Source: Notospermus geniculatus
Taxonomy: Eukaryota > Nemertea > Pilidiophora > Heteronemertea > Lineidae
Assembly: GCA_002633025.1 (NCBI GenBank)
Contig: NMRB01001440.1
Coordinates: 34,720-98,719, forward strand
Length of the DNA: 64,000 nt
Direction: 5' to 3'
The notes under the pieces were generated by a model. It had not been told where the DNA came from, ran no database searches, and saw nothing but the letters and a program-made list of their open reading frames with translations. This document shows positions 1-11,345 of the stretch, in pieces. The stretch's first letter is position 1. Each line of letters opens with the position of its first letter. Position numbers and translations under genes: made by a program.

Positions 1-53
1 TCTTAGGCCAGTTCCAAGTACAGTGGTTGACCATACTTGGAACCGGCCTAAGA
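1..53. repeat. Short inverted repeat (hairpin)
   Basis: Twenty-base arms at 1-20 and 34-53 are reverse complements with one mismatch around a 13-base loop. It could be the end of an element that starts before the window. The next bases (about 66-95) carry the TTTATGAATA word that ends several other foldbacks here. Confidence 0.6.
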
Positions 54-122
54 CGGTTCTAACGATAGAACTGCTTTATGAATACGACCCTTGGGGGCGA
101 CTTCAAAAAGGGTGTTTAAGAC

Positions 123-191
123 TTAGACGCGTGTAACTTCGTCAAATGCATGGTGGAAGTATGTGCATTTATTGAAGTTACACGCGTCTAA
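123..191. repeat. Short inverted repeat, TTAGACGCG ends
   Basis: An 18-base perfect inverted repeat (TTAGACGCGTGTAACTTC and its complement) lies around a 33-base loop. The TTA...TAA edges fit a small MITE. No second copy was found in the window. Confidence 0.6.
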
Positions 192-416
192 TCTTACTTT
201 CAGTACCGGTACCATTGACAATTCCATTTTTCTGATAAATAAACTTACCAAATCCTGAGATTTTCCAGAAACCCTGCCACATAGATATCCATTGGACAGC
301 GCTCACTAGAGTTGTCCTCTGAACCGGACTGTTCCCGAGTTCCAACTGCTCGAAGTAATCCACTGTTGGTGTTACGTAAGGTCTTTCACCACCAATACCA
401 ATCAATGGGTCTTGTG

Positions 417-572
417 AAGCGGCCTATCCACGTGCAATATTATTGCACAATATGAGGATCACAATGGGCAATATTATTGCCAATCTTTCTCCCATCCATT
501 ATGCCAGAAGCACATGACACCCATTTTGGGCCCCGTATTGTGCAATAATATTGTACCGTGGAAAAACCGCTT
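417..572. mobile_element. MITE, AATATTATTGCACAATAT family, copy 1
   Basis: Inverted ends AAGCGG...CCGCTT enclose inner arms rich in GCAATATTATTG. A second copy at 63366-63519 shares the whole layout, including the inner words GGGCAATATTATTGCC and CATTTTGGG. No coding content. The short inverted ends and two dispersed copies support a non-autonomous DNA transposon. Confidence 0.75.
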
Positions 573-694
573 GAGACTTGTCTGCACTTGCTTTTATACG
601 ATTAACAATGAACCATTAGGTGGTTACAGTGGCTTTTAATCAATTCACAATCCAGGAATGTACAAATTTCCAAGACTCAATAGGGCCGTTTAGA

Positions 695-1455
695 AGACAT
701 AGGCCGTGGGCCAAAATCTGTGCGGGGCTTAGTTTTTGACGGAGTTCGTGGTGACTTTCTGGGGGCAAGAGAACTCCACTTGATTTAGGTCATTAGTGGT
801 CTGAACTATCAGAAAATGCAAAGTTCCCGCAAAAATAGTTGCTCCTTAATTAGTAATTAGCTGTTAATTAACGGCATATCAATAAAAAGAGTAAACCCGT
901 AGGTGACGTAAAAAATCAACTTTATCCGATTTTAACCAAACAAACATTATTGGAAAGAGCTTGAAAAGACTTTTAAAATGATATAAATATGAACAAAATT
1001 AGTCAAATATCAAGAAAGTTATGACAATTTTAATATCACAAAAATGACCCATTTTCGTTAGTGGTCAGCGTCCTTGTGGCGTTCTGCTGAAACATCATGT
1101 TAGAGCAATTTGAACCCAGGTTTAGGACGCTTATTTGATTCCGAGGCAGCATATTTCTATCTGTTGGTAATACATTTACATGTATGGGGTGTAAATCCAA
1201 CCGTTCAAAAGTTAGCTGTACATCGTCACCCATTCTCCTGTACATAGCTCCATTGTAGAGTCTAATTGATATCCAATGATGAAGTTCAAATCCCCAATAT
1301 CATGATATTAAAAACTTAGGAGCAACTTTTGACGCGGGAACTTTTTGAAAATTGCTTGAAAAAGACCTTTTGTCTGAAATAAAAAAGAAATAAAGTTGCC
1401 CCAGAGAGTCACCACGAACTGACAAGATACAGCTTTTGGCCCATGGCCTATATCA
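695..1455. mobile_element. Foldback element, about 760 bp
   Basis: The arm at 700-770 (AGGCCGTGGGCCAAAATC..., then TTCGTGGTGACTTTCTGGGG) is the diverged reverse complement of 1393-1455. A second inner pair (about 818-848 and 1316-1347, AGTTCCCGC...GTTGCTCCT) is also inverted. The core holds the dispersed repeat described at 1160. No target duplication could be set with confidence. Confidence 0.65.
1160..1250 (-). repeat. Dispersed repeat J, copy 1
   Basis: On the minus strand it reads GAGAATGGG...ACTTTTGAACGGTTGGATTTACACC...AAATGTATTACCAA. Near-identical sequence is at 11255-11345 on plus, and a more diverged copy at 29820-29895. The copies share a core but not their flanks, so this is an interspersed repeat rather than a gene. 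Confidence 0.65.
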
Positions 1456-1558
1456 CTTGGTACGTTTATACCGATTAGACTTGGCAAGGAGACTTAAGTA
1501 GATACAAGATAATCATGGGGTAGGCCTATTCGAGCAGAACAATAACATTGTCATGTAT

Positions 1559-1759
1559 AGAGGTTCTTCACGTGACGTCACATTTCCATGACGACACAAT
1601 GCCGCCATATTGGCCGTCAAAATGCCAAGCGACATCACGGCATAACACAGCGTCAACACACAGCTCGTGCAGTTTTGACGTCGTCACTGGCCATTTGACG
1701 GCCAACATGGCCGATTCTTTGCAGTCACGTGACCGTTGTGACGTCACTGAAGTACCTCT
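1559..1759. mobile_element. MITE with CRE-bearing inverted ends
   Basis: The ends AGAGGTTCTTCACGTGACGTCAC and its near complement (AGAGGTACTTCA-GTGACGTCAC) flank about 150 bases with further internal symmetry (TGGCCGTCAAAATG against CATTTGACGGCCA). Each arm carries the CREB/ATF palindrome TGACGTCA. No coding potential. Confidence 0.7.
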
Positions 1760-2055
1760 TGAAGGTATACACAAGGGAAAGTTAATATCACCTTCTCAGA
1801 TTTTGTTTGAAGGGGTGTAGGATTTTAGACGGGTATGCAGAGCATTGATTGAAGACACTAACTGGAGAATGGCTTTTGTGCATTTGTGGCATGGACGTCT
1901 CAATCAATGTTTTTACAATTTGGCCTTTTTCAGCATAATACATGTACATATGTAGTACAAAAGTAGTGATGTGGGGTGGAGCACGCACTTTCGTCAACAT
2001 GGCGTAGAGAAAAAAATCAGTACTTGTTCCCTCTGACGTGATGGGGTTCATTTTC

Positions 2056-2172
2056 CTGGGTCCATATTCATAAACATACTTACATGTAAGTCAAAGTGTG
2101 ATACTTATCTTTTGTGTTGAACAAAGGATAAGTGCCACACTTAGACTTAAGTAGTTTTATGAATATGGGTCC
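2056..2172. mobile_element. Foldback MITE, GGGTCCATATTCATAAA end, copy a
   Basis: The inverted ends GGGTCCATATTCATAAAC / GTxTATGAATATGGGTCC enclose inverted CTTAxxTGTAAGTC and AAGTGT words. The next copy abuts it directly, sharing the CCTGGG boundary. Confidence 0.7.
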
Positions 2173-2280
2173 TGGGTCCATATTCATAGTCTATAGTGTG
2201 ACACTTACATGTATCCTTTGTTCAACACAAAAGACAAGTAATCCACTTAGACTTAATAAGTATGTTTATGAATACCCTGG
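2171..2280. mobile_element. Foldback MITE, GGGTCCATATTCATA end, copy b
   Basis: The second, tandem copy of the element at 2056, with the same inner words (CCTTTGTTCAACACAAAAG and ACTTAGACTTAA). Two adjacent copies in the same orientation suggest insertion into or next to a sister copy. Confidence 0.7.
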
Positions 2281-2284
2281 AGTA

Positions 2285-4828
2285 CATTTTGAGCTTGATC
2301 CAGTTGAATCGTTGGAACGCTTACTTTAGTGGTCGACTTACTTCTGGTGCAACTCAGTCTTGCTAGCATGTAATGTTCTGACGTAACTGGCCAGCCGTCA
2401 CAGTGGTGAACTCCGAAAAATAACTGATTCTTAAAGGAGGGGTCGGACGTTTAATTTTTGTTCAAGTTTTACGAGTTTGGTGCCATTCGCCCCACCTCTC
2501 CGCCATACTGATCCTTTTGTCGGTAAGAGTATTTCACATACTGATCACCGTCTCTAACACTTTTGGAAGTGACAGTACACAAACACCTCACGTCAATGCT
2601 GATTATGCTTTTTAATCACCCACTAATGTGACGGCAACGTCTGGCAAATTACGAAAGACAGACATTTGATTTTAAAAATCGGTACAAAGGAATCTGCAAC
2701 TTTGTCAAAAGGGTCTTCAATCATTTAGAAATATCAAGTTGTTAAAAGATATATAAGAAAAAGGCCATTAGAAGACGAAAACACGACATTTACTGTCAGG
2801 ATTTTTTTAATTGGAAAGCCATTTTTCAGTTTTGTCTTCAAATTTTTACAATGGTAATTTAACTTTTATTTCTTGTACTGTACATACGTCAATATACAGA
2901 GTCTAAACATAGCTCTATTAAAGAGACCATTAAAATGACATAAACTATGGTTTTTCATATTTCCAGATGATCATTCTTGCCATAATATGACAAATTGTGT
3001 TACAGCGAATCAGTAGATTTACCAACGTGTTCCTCTAACGTGTCCCTAGTGAGAATTTAACGACCCCTCAGCGCCTCACCTAGCCATCTCATCCGGCGAT
3101 ATGACAACTTGGATTGAACATCGCAACTGGGTCTTTCTTCGCCATGTATCTTCTTGGCAGGTTGGCCCCAGGCGTAAGTTAACCCCTCGGAACCCAAATC
3201 ATACTGCCTGATTTCGTTTTCTCCTAAAGCCAACCGCCCGGTTTCTATTTTTACCAACAAAGGTGGGACAAACATTTGATGACAATTAGACTTTACTGAG
3301 TGACCGCATTGTCGAAGATGAGACATTTCAAAAGCAGGGCCGGACAAACGCAATGAAATTGACAAGTCTGACGTCATTCGAGAGGTTTGCTATAGCCCAT
3401 CCTCGCACCCAGGGTCTTCATAACTGGCTCCCCTTCTCGCGCGTAGTTCAGACACTGGCGACATCCGTGCCAATTTAGTGGGGAACCAGCGGAGCACTGG
3501 ACTCCGCCGAATTCAGCCAATCACAGCGAGGCTTCTATCCTGTCTTGGTCATTCTCAAAATGGCAGCTGTAAAAATTTCTCGATTCGCTGACAAACTCGC
3601 TGAATTTCTGATTGTTCCTGAATAAACTTCGCATCAAAATGATTCTCACGGATTATCTAACTAACGAGCATGTACCAATGGGTTCAACACGAAGGTACGA
3701 TCCAGTCCATGTGTTTGGGGCAGCTATCATTCGACAGCGTGCATAAGTTATGGAATGAGATGCAATGCTACGAGACTGGTATCCGGTAACTCGTTACACC
3801 AGATCTAGGTGCAGACGTTGTAGCACTAGGCGCGGTATTTGGTTATTACATCAAATGGCATTTCCCCACTGGATTGCATGGTTTATTTGTGAATTACCAG
3901 TTGACGAGTACACACGAGGGAATGTCCGTCTTATCCACCGAAACGGGGTGGATGTCCTCAGGGCACTGAGGGAGGGTACGACCGTAAATGACCTGAGATT
4001 CTCAGGACGGCTATAGCCACACTGTATTGAATTCAGGAAGAAAAATAATCAAACCTCGGAAAAAAATGCAAATGCAAAAATTTTTCATCAGTGAGCTCTA
4101 TGGGCCACCGTAGTGGGGCTTTAAATTTAAGAGTTACTCCTCCTAATCAACTACATGTATCACATCAGTACAACTATAAAAGGCAACCATTTAAGGTTGT
4201 TGGAACAAGCAAGAGTGAAGCTACGTCATTTCGGAGTCGTGCATCCCCCTGCATCAGACTCAGAAAATGCTACTGGACGAACAATTGCAGAAACTCAAGG
4301 AATGACGAACATCAGTTTTCATCCTCAATAGAATACAACGACGAATATCAAGACAATGCACACCATTCTCTGTGTCTGCAGCAGATTTGCACGTCTCTTT
4401 CTGCGAATCCCTCAGTGCCCTTTCTGCATTAATCCGTGCCAATTTCCACAACTCTACCAGCAGAGCGAAGCCCAAGGGTCCAAACACTGACACCGTGATT
4501 CCTCGACAAGCTGGGACCGTCGTCACGTCGGGGCAAAAATGCCCAAGACAGGAGATGAAGAACGTTGATAGAACGTTTGTCACGCTTCTATTGATATTCC
4601 TTGTTGATTTTAACAGCTTCGTTGATTTCAACTTCTGTGAAATGAAAGATCTTGCTGTGGTGATAGTTTAGAAAGTTTGCTTGAAATTGGACAAAGCACT
4701 CGTGTCATTCATTGCTCATAAAAGAAAGGACAAACAGTGCAAATCTGATGGCACTTACAGGGTGCTTCAAAAAGCATTTTCCACACTAGCACCAGCCGTT
4801 TGACCTTTGGTGTGACCTCAATCATGTC
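2285..4828. other. No supported gene; weak ORFs only
   Basis: About 2.5 kb without a recognisable repeat end or gene. It holds a 106-codon minus ORF at 3057-3377 and a 123-codon minus ORF at 4260-4631. Neither matches a family I recognise, and both lack clear splice context. At 3514 a CCAAT box precedes ATGGCAGCT at 3559 in good Kozak context, but that frame stops after 21 codons. The segment 4014-4130 carries partial ends of the CACACTGTATTGAATT element found at 4829. Confidence 0.45.
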
Positions 4829-5486
4829 AAAGCCACACTGTATTGACTTCAGAAATTGTTTACGTCCTCCGACGTTAGTGTAGTGTACAATTAAAAATTC
4901 ATACTTATAAATTTTTGGTAGAATGTACTGGGGACTGTTTCGTAAAGTGACCTTAAGCTAACTGTACCATCAACTCAATGCATTTTCCATTTGATTAAAG
5001 GTACTTTATGAAACAGACCCCTGTGCTCTAAGTGACTACATAAGAGCTCTGACTGCAGTTTTTTCAATGTGTGCTGAAAACAAACTAGGGCCTTGATTCT
5101 TTGAAGTACACATCAGTCAAGCATTTTGGGGACCTTCACAGGGCTATGAGACCTCTACCTGCACCCTCCTAACACTTTGAAGACACCGCAAAATTCAATA
5201 CAGAGGGGCTTTAAAGCCTCACAGTATTGAATTTTACGGTATTTTCAAAGTGTTAGGAGACTGCAGGTAGAGGTCTCATAGCCTCGTGAAGATCCCCCAA
5301 ATGCTTGGATGATAGGGCCTACTTACTTCAAAAAATCAATGCTTAAAGTTTTCAGCACGGCATTGAAAAAACAGCAGGCAGAGCTTTAATGTATCCACAT
5401 AGAGCATAGTACATTTTACACTACACTAACGTCGGAGGACACTAACGTCGGAGGACGTAAGCACTTTCTGAATTCAATGCGGCTTT
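4829..5486. mobile_element. Compound foldback, head-to-head pair
   Basis: The outer ends AAAGCCACACTGTATTGA / TCAATGCGGCTTT and the centre at about 5205-5220 (GGGGCTTTAAAGCCTC) are the same terminal sequence. The element is therefore best read as two units joined head to head at a shared TTTAAA. The arms carry ACGTCCTCCGACGTTAGTGT at both ends, duplicated on the right. A single-unit relative is at 55172-55352. The left arm is interrupted by the small foldback at 4929. Confidence 0.75.
4929..5023. mobile_element. Small foldback nested in the 4829 element
   Basis: The inverted ends GGGGxCTGTTTCxTAAAGT / ACTTTATGAAACAGACCCC lie wholly inside the left arm of the larger foldback and are absent from the right arm. 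It therefore inserted after that foldback formed. Confidence 0.65.
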
Positions 5487-6200
5487 AAAGAATGGCAATC
5501 AGCATCAGACAAAACGCTTCCCTACCATGCAATGAAAGAAACGGGTTGAGCTGCACTGGAACGAAGTTAGCGCCAAGTAAGATAAGGCTGAGGCACTCTT
5601 TTTGAACAACCCGGCACAGTTCAGAGCATTACTAAAACGTGGTACAGGACACAAAAAACTATGGAGACACAAGAAAGGAACACATGGAACATGGTGTGCA
5701 GCCTGTACCCACTGAATAATTTCAGGCAAGGAAACAGAAAGAAACAAATCAGAATCTTCTCCATACCTTCATTTGGATCCCATCCCGAATTACATCAGTT
5801 TCTCAGTCCTCTGGGAAGGCGTAATATCAAAAATGATATTAGCACATCACAGGTGTGCGCGAGCGAAAGCCGGGGGTCCCCCAGCGGTGAGATGTAAGTG
5901 GCTAACGACCGTGCAGGGACCATAGGCTGTTTATCTTTGTACTAATAGGGTAGACCCCTAGCCTTTGTCGCTGTATGCTAGATATCACGATGACAAGGGA
6001 AATGACAGAAATATCGGGTTAGGGTCAGAGTTGTCGTGTAGAACACATTGTTTCTGATAAATCGGAAGAATTCAATCATGGGATTTCTCTTTCGCAGCTT
6101 GAGGTAAAATGATGAGGGAAAATTTATCAGTTTTGTGATGCTGGATGTTGTGTACCTTTTCCTGTGTGGTATTCAGCATTTTGGTACCCGAATTGAAGTT
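5487..6200. other. No gene or repeat end recognised
   Basis: The frames at 5505-5747 (minus) and 5661-5897 (plus) are short and overlap in opposite directions, as chance frames do. Nothing else stands out. Confidence 0.5.
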
Positions 6201-6201
6201 G

Positions 6202-6310
6202 TGTTGTAGGTGTAGAAGGAATTGTAGATCAAGGAAAGAAAGTCCGAGTTACAAGACGAATGACCGTGGTTTCGACAGCCACATGCTGATCCCTCGTTGA
6301 ATAATAAAAG
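6202..6310 (+). repeat. Dispersed repeat L, copy 1 (left flank of MITE)
   Basis: It shares with 6659-6782 a long block (GGTGTAxAAGGAAT, GTCCGAGTTACAAGACGAAT, CATATGCTGATCCCTC-like end) and with 41205-41357 a more diverged version. This copy stops at the edge of the foldback at 6313, while the second continues into GTGGACTTAGAATC. Confidence 0.65.
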
Positions 6311-6312
6311 TA

Positions 6313-6655
6313 GGGGCCGTCTCAAAATTACATTGATGCCAAAAAAGACGAAGTGACTTCATCTTTTCCCTGACCCCCTCCCCCTTGAAAAGATGAAGTG
6401 GGCACTTGAAATTGGCTTCATCCAAGTGGGAAGTTTATAGCTCTGATTCATACAGTCCATAGTAGGCCCATGTAGCCAGAACCTTGTTCCTTTCTAAGAC
6501 TGCATATAAAAAAGTCATTTTCTTGTAAAAAAGAGTGATGTCAATTTTTTTCAAAAAAGATGAAGTGGGCTTCCCCAAATCGAGAACCGGAACCCCCTCC
6601 CCCAGACAAAGTCACTTCGTCTTTTTTGGCATCAAAACAGTTTTGAGACGGCCCC
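6313..6655. mobile_element. Foldback MITE, GGGGCCGTCTCAAAA ends
   Basis: Arms of about 45 bases (GGGGCCGTCTCAAAA..., then GATGCCAAAAAAGACGAAGT) face their complement at 6608-6655. A second inner pair with AGATGAAGTGGGC and CCCCCTCCCCC tracts is present. It sits exactly between two copies of repeat L. Confidence 0.8.
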
Positions 6656-6658
6656 TTA

Positions 6659-6782
6659 TGTTGCAGGTGTAAAAGGAATGGTAGACTAAGAAACCAAGTC
6701 CGAGTTACAAGACGAATGGTCGTGGTTTTTACAACCACACATATGCTGATCCCTCATTGAACAATAAAGTGGACTTAGAATC
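6659..6782 (+). repeat. Dispersed repeat L, copy 2 (right flank of MITE)
   Basis: Direct repeat of 6202-6310, about 85-90 percent alike by eye, with a GTCGTGGTTTTTACAACCAC inverted motif in the middle. It ends in ACAATAAAGTGG, which looks like a polyadenylation-type word but is not evidence of a gene. Confidence 0.6.
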
Positions 6783-6789
6783 AAGGGGG

Positions 6790-7855
6790 ACTCAGATTCC
6801 CGCCACACCTCTCGTGAAATCAGTTTGCAAGAAATAGTATCAAAGATAATTTAGTCGTCGTCTAACATTTCAATTTATGCAAGACTGGCTTATCCAAAAT
6901 CCATCATCAGCGAACATTTCTCTTTCCTATTGTAAGGAAGGTACGCCATTATATGGGCACTTCCTTTCCCCTTTACCCGCGTTTCTCTCTCAAGCATCCC
7001 TTTTTCTCTTAATTGCTTGTCCGACACATCATCGGTTCCGACCTTTCACGCCGAAGTCGTGCAATTATACGATTGTTTTTTAATTACATTATTACGTTCA
7101 CCTTGTAATTAAAAGGTCAAAATCAAAATTGAACCCCTGAATGACATTTGACGTGAAGGACTCTGTTATATTGACAGCCTTATATCTAACCCATCCTTAT
7201 CCACGCCAGATCCAATGGTGTCAGAAAAGATAAAGCCACGGCAACATTCAATACGAACCCAACAAGGAATTCTAAATACCATCCTGTCAAAAATCTGTCA
7301 TCGCCAAAAAAGAACCCAGCATTTTCTTTGTCACCATCTAGAAGGAAAATTACAGCATAGAATCCCATCGCAGAGTACTGACTTAATGCACCAACTTTGC
7401 CTTAAGGCGACAGGTTTTTTCTAATCACTATTCGGGGACCTGTAATGGGTCCACCAGGTCCAGAATCGAACTCGAGAGATTACCATTTAGTCGACGTACA
7501 AAGTGACACCAACTCTTGGCCACATTGAGATTTTTAAAAAAAGCGGACATTTTCATCGAAAAAATAAATTTGATAGAAATGCCATTGTTTGTGAGGAGAT
7601 TGGAAAAAGAGACAAGTGCAAGATTGTGTCTGGTTTGAGACTCTGAGCTGAATGTATACAGGGTGTAACCAAAGCACTAGAATAATTGCTTATCTGTACA
7701 GACTTCCAGCAGAACTTTATTATTATGTCACCTTTTTGGAGTTGGGATTTGTAGTAAAAGCTTATTGTTCTCTATTCATACACCGTCAGCAAGATGGTGT
7801 AAGCCCTAATGTTTTCTAGTGTTCTCCATGCCACATTGTTTCCAGACAATAGACA
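6790..7855. other. No gene recognised
   Basis: Several frames of 60-70 codons on both strands overlap one another around 7190-7420 and show no family motif. A TTCGAACTCGAG-type word near 7465 resembles a tRNA B box but has no partner A box. Confidence 0.45.
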
Positions 7856-7859
7856 ACTT

Positions 7860-7948
7860 CAGGGTGTGCCAGAGAACTGTCCCTCGAACACTAGCATTTC
7901 TATTGTTTCCCTATTGTTCGAGGGACACTTTCTCTGGCCCACCCTGAC
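7860..7948. mobile_element. Small foldback, CAGGGTG ends
   Basis: About 32-base arms (CAGGGTGTGCCAGAGAAC...CCCTCGAACA and complement) enclose a loop of about 25 bases. A CAGGG...CCCTG end is usual for hAT-type MITEs. An ACTT repeat flanks the element, but no 8-base duplication is clear. Confidence 0.7.
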
Positions 7949-7949
7949 T

Positions 7950-9105
7950 TTTCAATATGGGAAAACATGGAAATCTGTCGCACTCTCGTCACTCAGCGTT
8001 GCACGAAATAAGGGGATGGATCACTGTGGCATCTGACACCGGAGACTGACCATGGCACAAGTAACACATGTAGGCCTATATTTTCCCTGTTTTTTTTTCA
8101 TTAGTGTATCATGCACATGTACATGTATGACCTGTGCTTCCATGTGCACGACATGGCCCAACGAGAATGTACAATCAGCATAAACGTAGGCTACTGTAAA
8201 GTACAGTAAGAAAGTTGTCTAACAGGTCTACGAAATCTGAATATCATGTACATGTACATGTAGTTGAATAGCCACAGAAAAACATCTTGTTATTAAAACA
8301 TATATACAGCTACATGTATCTACAGGTTCTATTTGAACTCTGAACCCAAATGAAAATCATATCCATTGGTTTTCACCTCACAAGCAAACCCGCCAACCTC
8401 CTATCTTTAATTCTCAATCCATCCTGCCTCGCAATAATACTACGAAATCGTAACAAATCGATCTTTTTATCAGCAACAAATGAAAAAGTTCATTAGTAGA
8501 TCGAGCTGTCAAAAACTCGAGTCACGACTCGCTGATCGGGGAAACAATGAAGTTGGAACAATGGACGACAGCGTTACATCTGTTGGCGGATTTGATCATT
8601 GCGAATTGTCCTAGGAATACTTAAGTAATCATTGTCTTGTGTTCTGAATGAAAAATGAATGCTCCCGGTCATGCGTGACGTCATGATACGGGTGACTGAG
8701 GAGGTATTGTCGTGGTCATTAGCGTGAATGATGAATGTCAATATTGCGACTGTCTCATTTGATGTGTTTGTTGGCTGCCGCGCGTGATGTGCATCTTCAA
8801 AACCAGCGTCTTGATGATCACCACGAAATTGGAGTCTGAGGTGGCTTTTCGATGATGCATTTACACGCTTAAAGACCCAAGGCGTTCAAACTGACCGAAA
8901 TACTGGTTGTAAACAAGTGGATCATGTTGATATGCAAGTTCTATGTATACCAAGATCGCAGTTGTAGGCCTACATACATGTGTAAGCCAGGTGGACGACT
9001 GGCCACCATATTTTAAGTCGAAAAGGGTCAAAATTCGATGTACGCATAGAAGGTGCGTAAATACATTAAAATTTCAAGGTCAAAACATTCTAGTTGCAGT
9101 AATTT
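7950..9105. other. No gene; TACATGTA-rich spacer
   Basis: Repeated ACATGTACATGTA palindromic words at about 8110, 8245 and 8310, and a GCGTGACGTCATGATACG CRE-like site near 8676. No frame resembles a known protein. Confidence 0.45.
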
Positions 9106-9109
9106 ATGA

Positions 9110-9275
9110 GATATGGGACAAAGCCATTTTTCAAAGATGGCCGCCTGCTGGCGGCCATGTTTGAGATAGAATCAAGCCGAAAATTGCTGAGCACATAGTG
9201 AGGACCTAGATACATAACCACACCAAGTTAGAAGACGGAAAACGACGACGGACGCTGCACCACCGGAAGAGCTCG
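9110..9275 (+). repeat. Dispersed repeat K, copy 1
   Basis: Shares AAGATGGCCGCC...GGCGGCCATGTTTG and AAAATTGCTGA.xACATAG, CCTAGATACATAA.CACACC and AAGTTAGAAGAC with 41520-41665. It ends in GACGACGGACGCTGCACCAC, also seen in related form at 17560-17600 and 41975-42005. This is probably the 3' part of an old retroelement. Confidence 0.6.
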
Positions 9276-9351
9276 CCAGTGAGCTAATAAAGGCGTCATC
9301 CTCCCACCAGTTTGAGTACACGGGCGTGAATTTACAAGGCAACGATCCAAG

Positions 9352-9639
9352 ATGGCTGCCAGCAAAACTGATCTTCATAAGGCCTCTAGCGGCCGGATTA
9401 TCACGACGACGCTGGTGGGATTTGGCAGCATTGGAACTGTGGACTGTACAGTGCAGTTGCAATACGGCAAGTTCCTCTTTTCACCATCTTCGATAATCGA
9501 AGGGCGATCTGCTTACCACTACGTTACATCGCACATCACCCTTCGAGAAATAGACAGGTCCGAGGCGTATCCGCTGCCTCTCGAAGAGGAGGCCAAACAG
9601 AGCCGGTGTGTTGTAAAATTTGAGTTGTGGTACAAATAG
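9352..9639 (+). CDS. Unrecognised 95-codon ORF, probably not a gene
   Basis: The frame opens at an ATG in a very good start context (CCAAGATGGCTGCC, also a YY1-type site) and runs 95 codons. Residues 1-44 lie in unique sequence (MAASKTDLHKASSGRI...). Residues from about 45 onward lie in the left arm and core of the foldback at 9485. The protein matches nothing I know. It could be a decayed first exon whose frame reads by chance into the MITE. The AAGATGGC start motif also recurs inside repeat K, which weakens it as a promoter mark. Confidence 0.15.
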   Translation: MAASKTDLHKASSGRIITTTLVGFGSIGTVDCTVQLQYGKFLFSPSSIIEGRSAYHYVTSHITLREIDRSEAYPLPLEEEAKQSRCVVKFELWYK

Positions 9640-9792
9640 TGGTAGCCGAAGACCGAATATAAAGTGCAATATGATTGGTCGACCGTAAAGATATGCCGCC
9701 GACTGGTATATTTTTCGAAGGGTGATGCGTGATGTAACGCAGTGGTGAGCAGATCGGCCTTCGATTATCGAAGATGTTCGATTATCGAAGAT
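9485..9792. mobile_element. Foldback MITE with TTCGATAATCGAA arms
   Basis: Arms of about 80 bases (CATCTTCGATAATCGAAGG, CGATCTGCT, ACATCACCCTTCGA) face each other across about 150 bases. The right arm has a 17-base tandem duplication of TTCGATTATCGAAGATG. Minor differences date it as moderately old. Confidence 0.75.
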
Positions 9793-9794
9793 GC

Positions 9795-11170
9795 TTTTCA
9801 CAAACATTGCAGGTTTGACCGAGAAAATCATCGGCCCCAACTAGGCCTTGTAACTCGGTAGCCTTGTACCGTACCCACTCATATACCGTCCTTGATTGCA
9901 CCGTTCTCTCATCTGCAATTAGACATGAAACGATAGAGATCGTCTTTATAGTCCCCTACTGTAGCACTAAACGGGCTATAAATGCCAAATAACCAAATAG
10001 TTTGCAAAACGCTATCTGTCCATTGCTTATGCTTGCTGCTGCTGCTGTTTCTGGCTTCATGGGTAATGACAATATTGCTCACATCAAAGGATGCCGCCTG
10101 TTAGGCTGCTGCTGCTGGGTGTTGGAAGTCACAGCATCGTGTTAGATGAACAGGGTTGAGGTCAAGCGGTGATTTTGGCATTGGACTGGATTTTGCAGCG
10201 ATTGGATTCAATCGAAAGATTTGAAACAGGCTAATTGCAATAGGCTTAGTTGGAATGGAAAGTGATGAAACGAAACTTACACTCAACGTTATCTGTTGGG
10301 GAGTGCTCATTATTTGACATGAACACGAGTTACCCAAAAAACTGATGGACTGAAATCCGTACAAGAGAACAGTTGATGTGATCATTCCATCCACTGACGG
10401 CAGACTTGTGGCATGCTACTGGAAGAAAATTTCAACTCAACACAAGTCAACGGGTTGTGGCGCTTACAATGTAATTGTAAACATGAGGTTTGGCGTTGAA
10501 AATGTTGTCAATTGTATAGATAGCCTACTTATAAAATTATGAGTAGGCCTACATGTATAATGTTCATTGACCGTCTTAAATTGCGTCTCAATCATTTCGT
10601 AATTTTGTATCGTGTAAAAACAATTTAAACACGTCAATGATCTGACGATTCCGACATGTCGCAAAGCGGCCTAGTTCCGGTCCAGCGACCACAGGCAACG
10701 TGATATGTGCACGAACACTCACTGGCATTGTTATTGTGTCGACTACCATCGCTGTAACCACTGAAGCGAAAAAGCAACACAAATCAGACAGTCTCCATTA
10801 TGTCGTCTGCTATTCATTGCGACGACACCCAGGTCGATCCAGCCGCAGTTTCGCAGCAAACTTGTGGCATCGAATTCCACAGGGATCGAGATAATTATTA
10901 GATGATCTCTCGATTAGTGAATGAATGACATCAATAAACCCATTGGTTCCGAGAAGGTACTTTTATTGCACACTGCATGCATACAACAGATGGATTATAC
11001 AGTCGAGGCTGATTTCAAGCAGTTGTTCCGCGAAATGACGAACTCAACTTGACTATCGATCCTATACAATTTGTGCAGTATGGTACATGTAGGCTATGTA
11101 CTCCCGTAGGATTTTTTTTACTAAAATTTACCTTTTTACTGTTTCGGCTTCGGTGAGGATCCAACTGCCC
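9795..11170. other. No gene; short CTG runs
   Basis: Contains short (CTG)4-5 runs at about 10030 and 10105 and TAGGCCTACATGTA at about 10545. The 97-codon minus frame at 10101-10394 begins in the CTG run and looks like chance. Confidence 0.45.
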
Positions 11171-11254
11171 AAAAATGATGGGGTTCAAATTTTCTGACCC
11201 TTCCCTCACTTTCTGGGGGACATCGATGGACGCAACAACTGAGCTTTGTGCGGG

Positions 11255-11345
11255 AGAATGGGGGACGGATGTACATGTACAGGCAACTTTTGAACGGTTG
11301 GATTTACACCACGTAAATGTATTACCAATCAGTTCCCGAAATGGG
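11255..11345 (+). repeat. Dispersed repeat J, copy 2
   Basis: Matches the minus strand of 1160-1250 over GGAGAATGGGxGACGGATGTAC, ACTTTTGAACGGTTGGATTT and AAATGTATTACCAA. Confidence 0.65.

Noticed and set aside
3057-3377. 106-codon minus frame, divergent from a CCAAT/ATGGC start at 3559
   Set aside because: Looked like a bidirectional promoter, but the plus frame ends after 21 codons and the minus product is unrecognised. The intervening CTCGCACCCAGGGTCTT sequence looks repeat-like.
4260-4631. 123-codon minus frame as a possible membrane-protein exon
   Set aside because: A hydrophobic stretch (VSVFGPLGFALLVELWKL) is present, but there is no family likeness, no splice context and an overlapping opposite frame of similar length.
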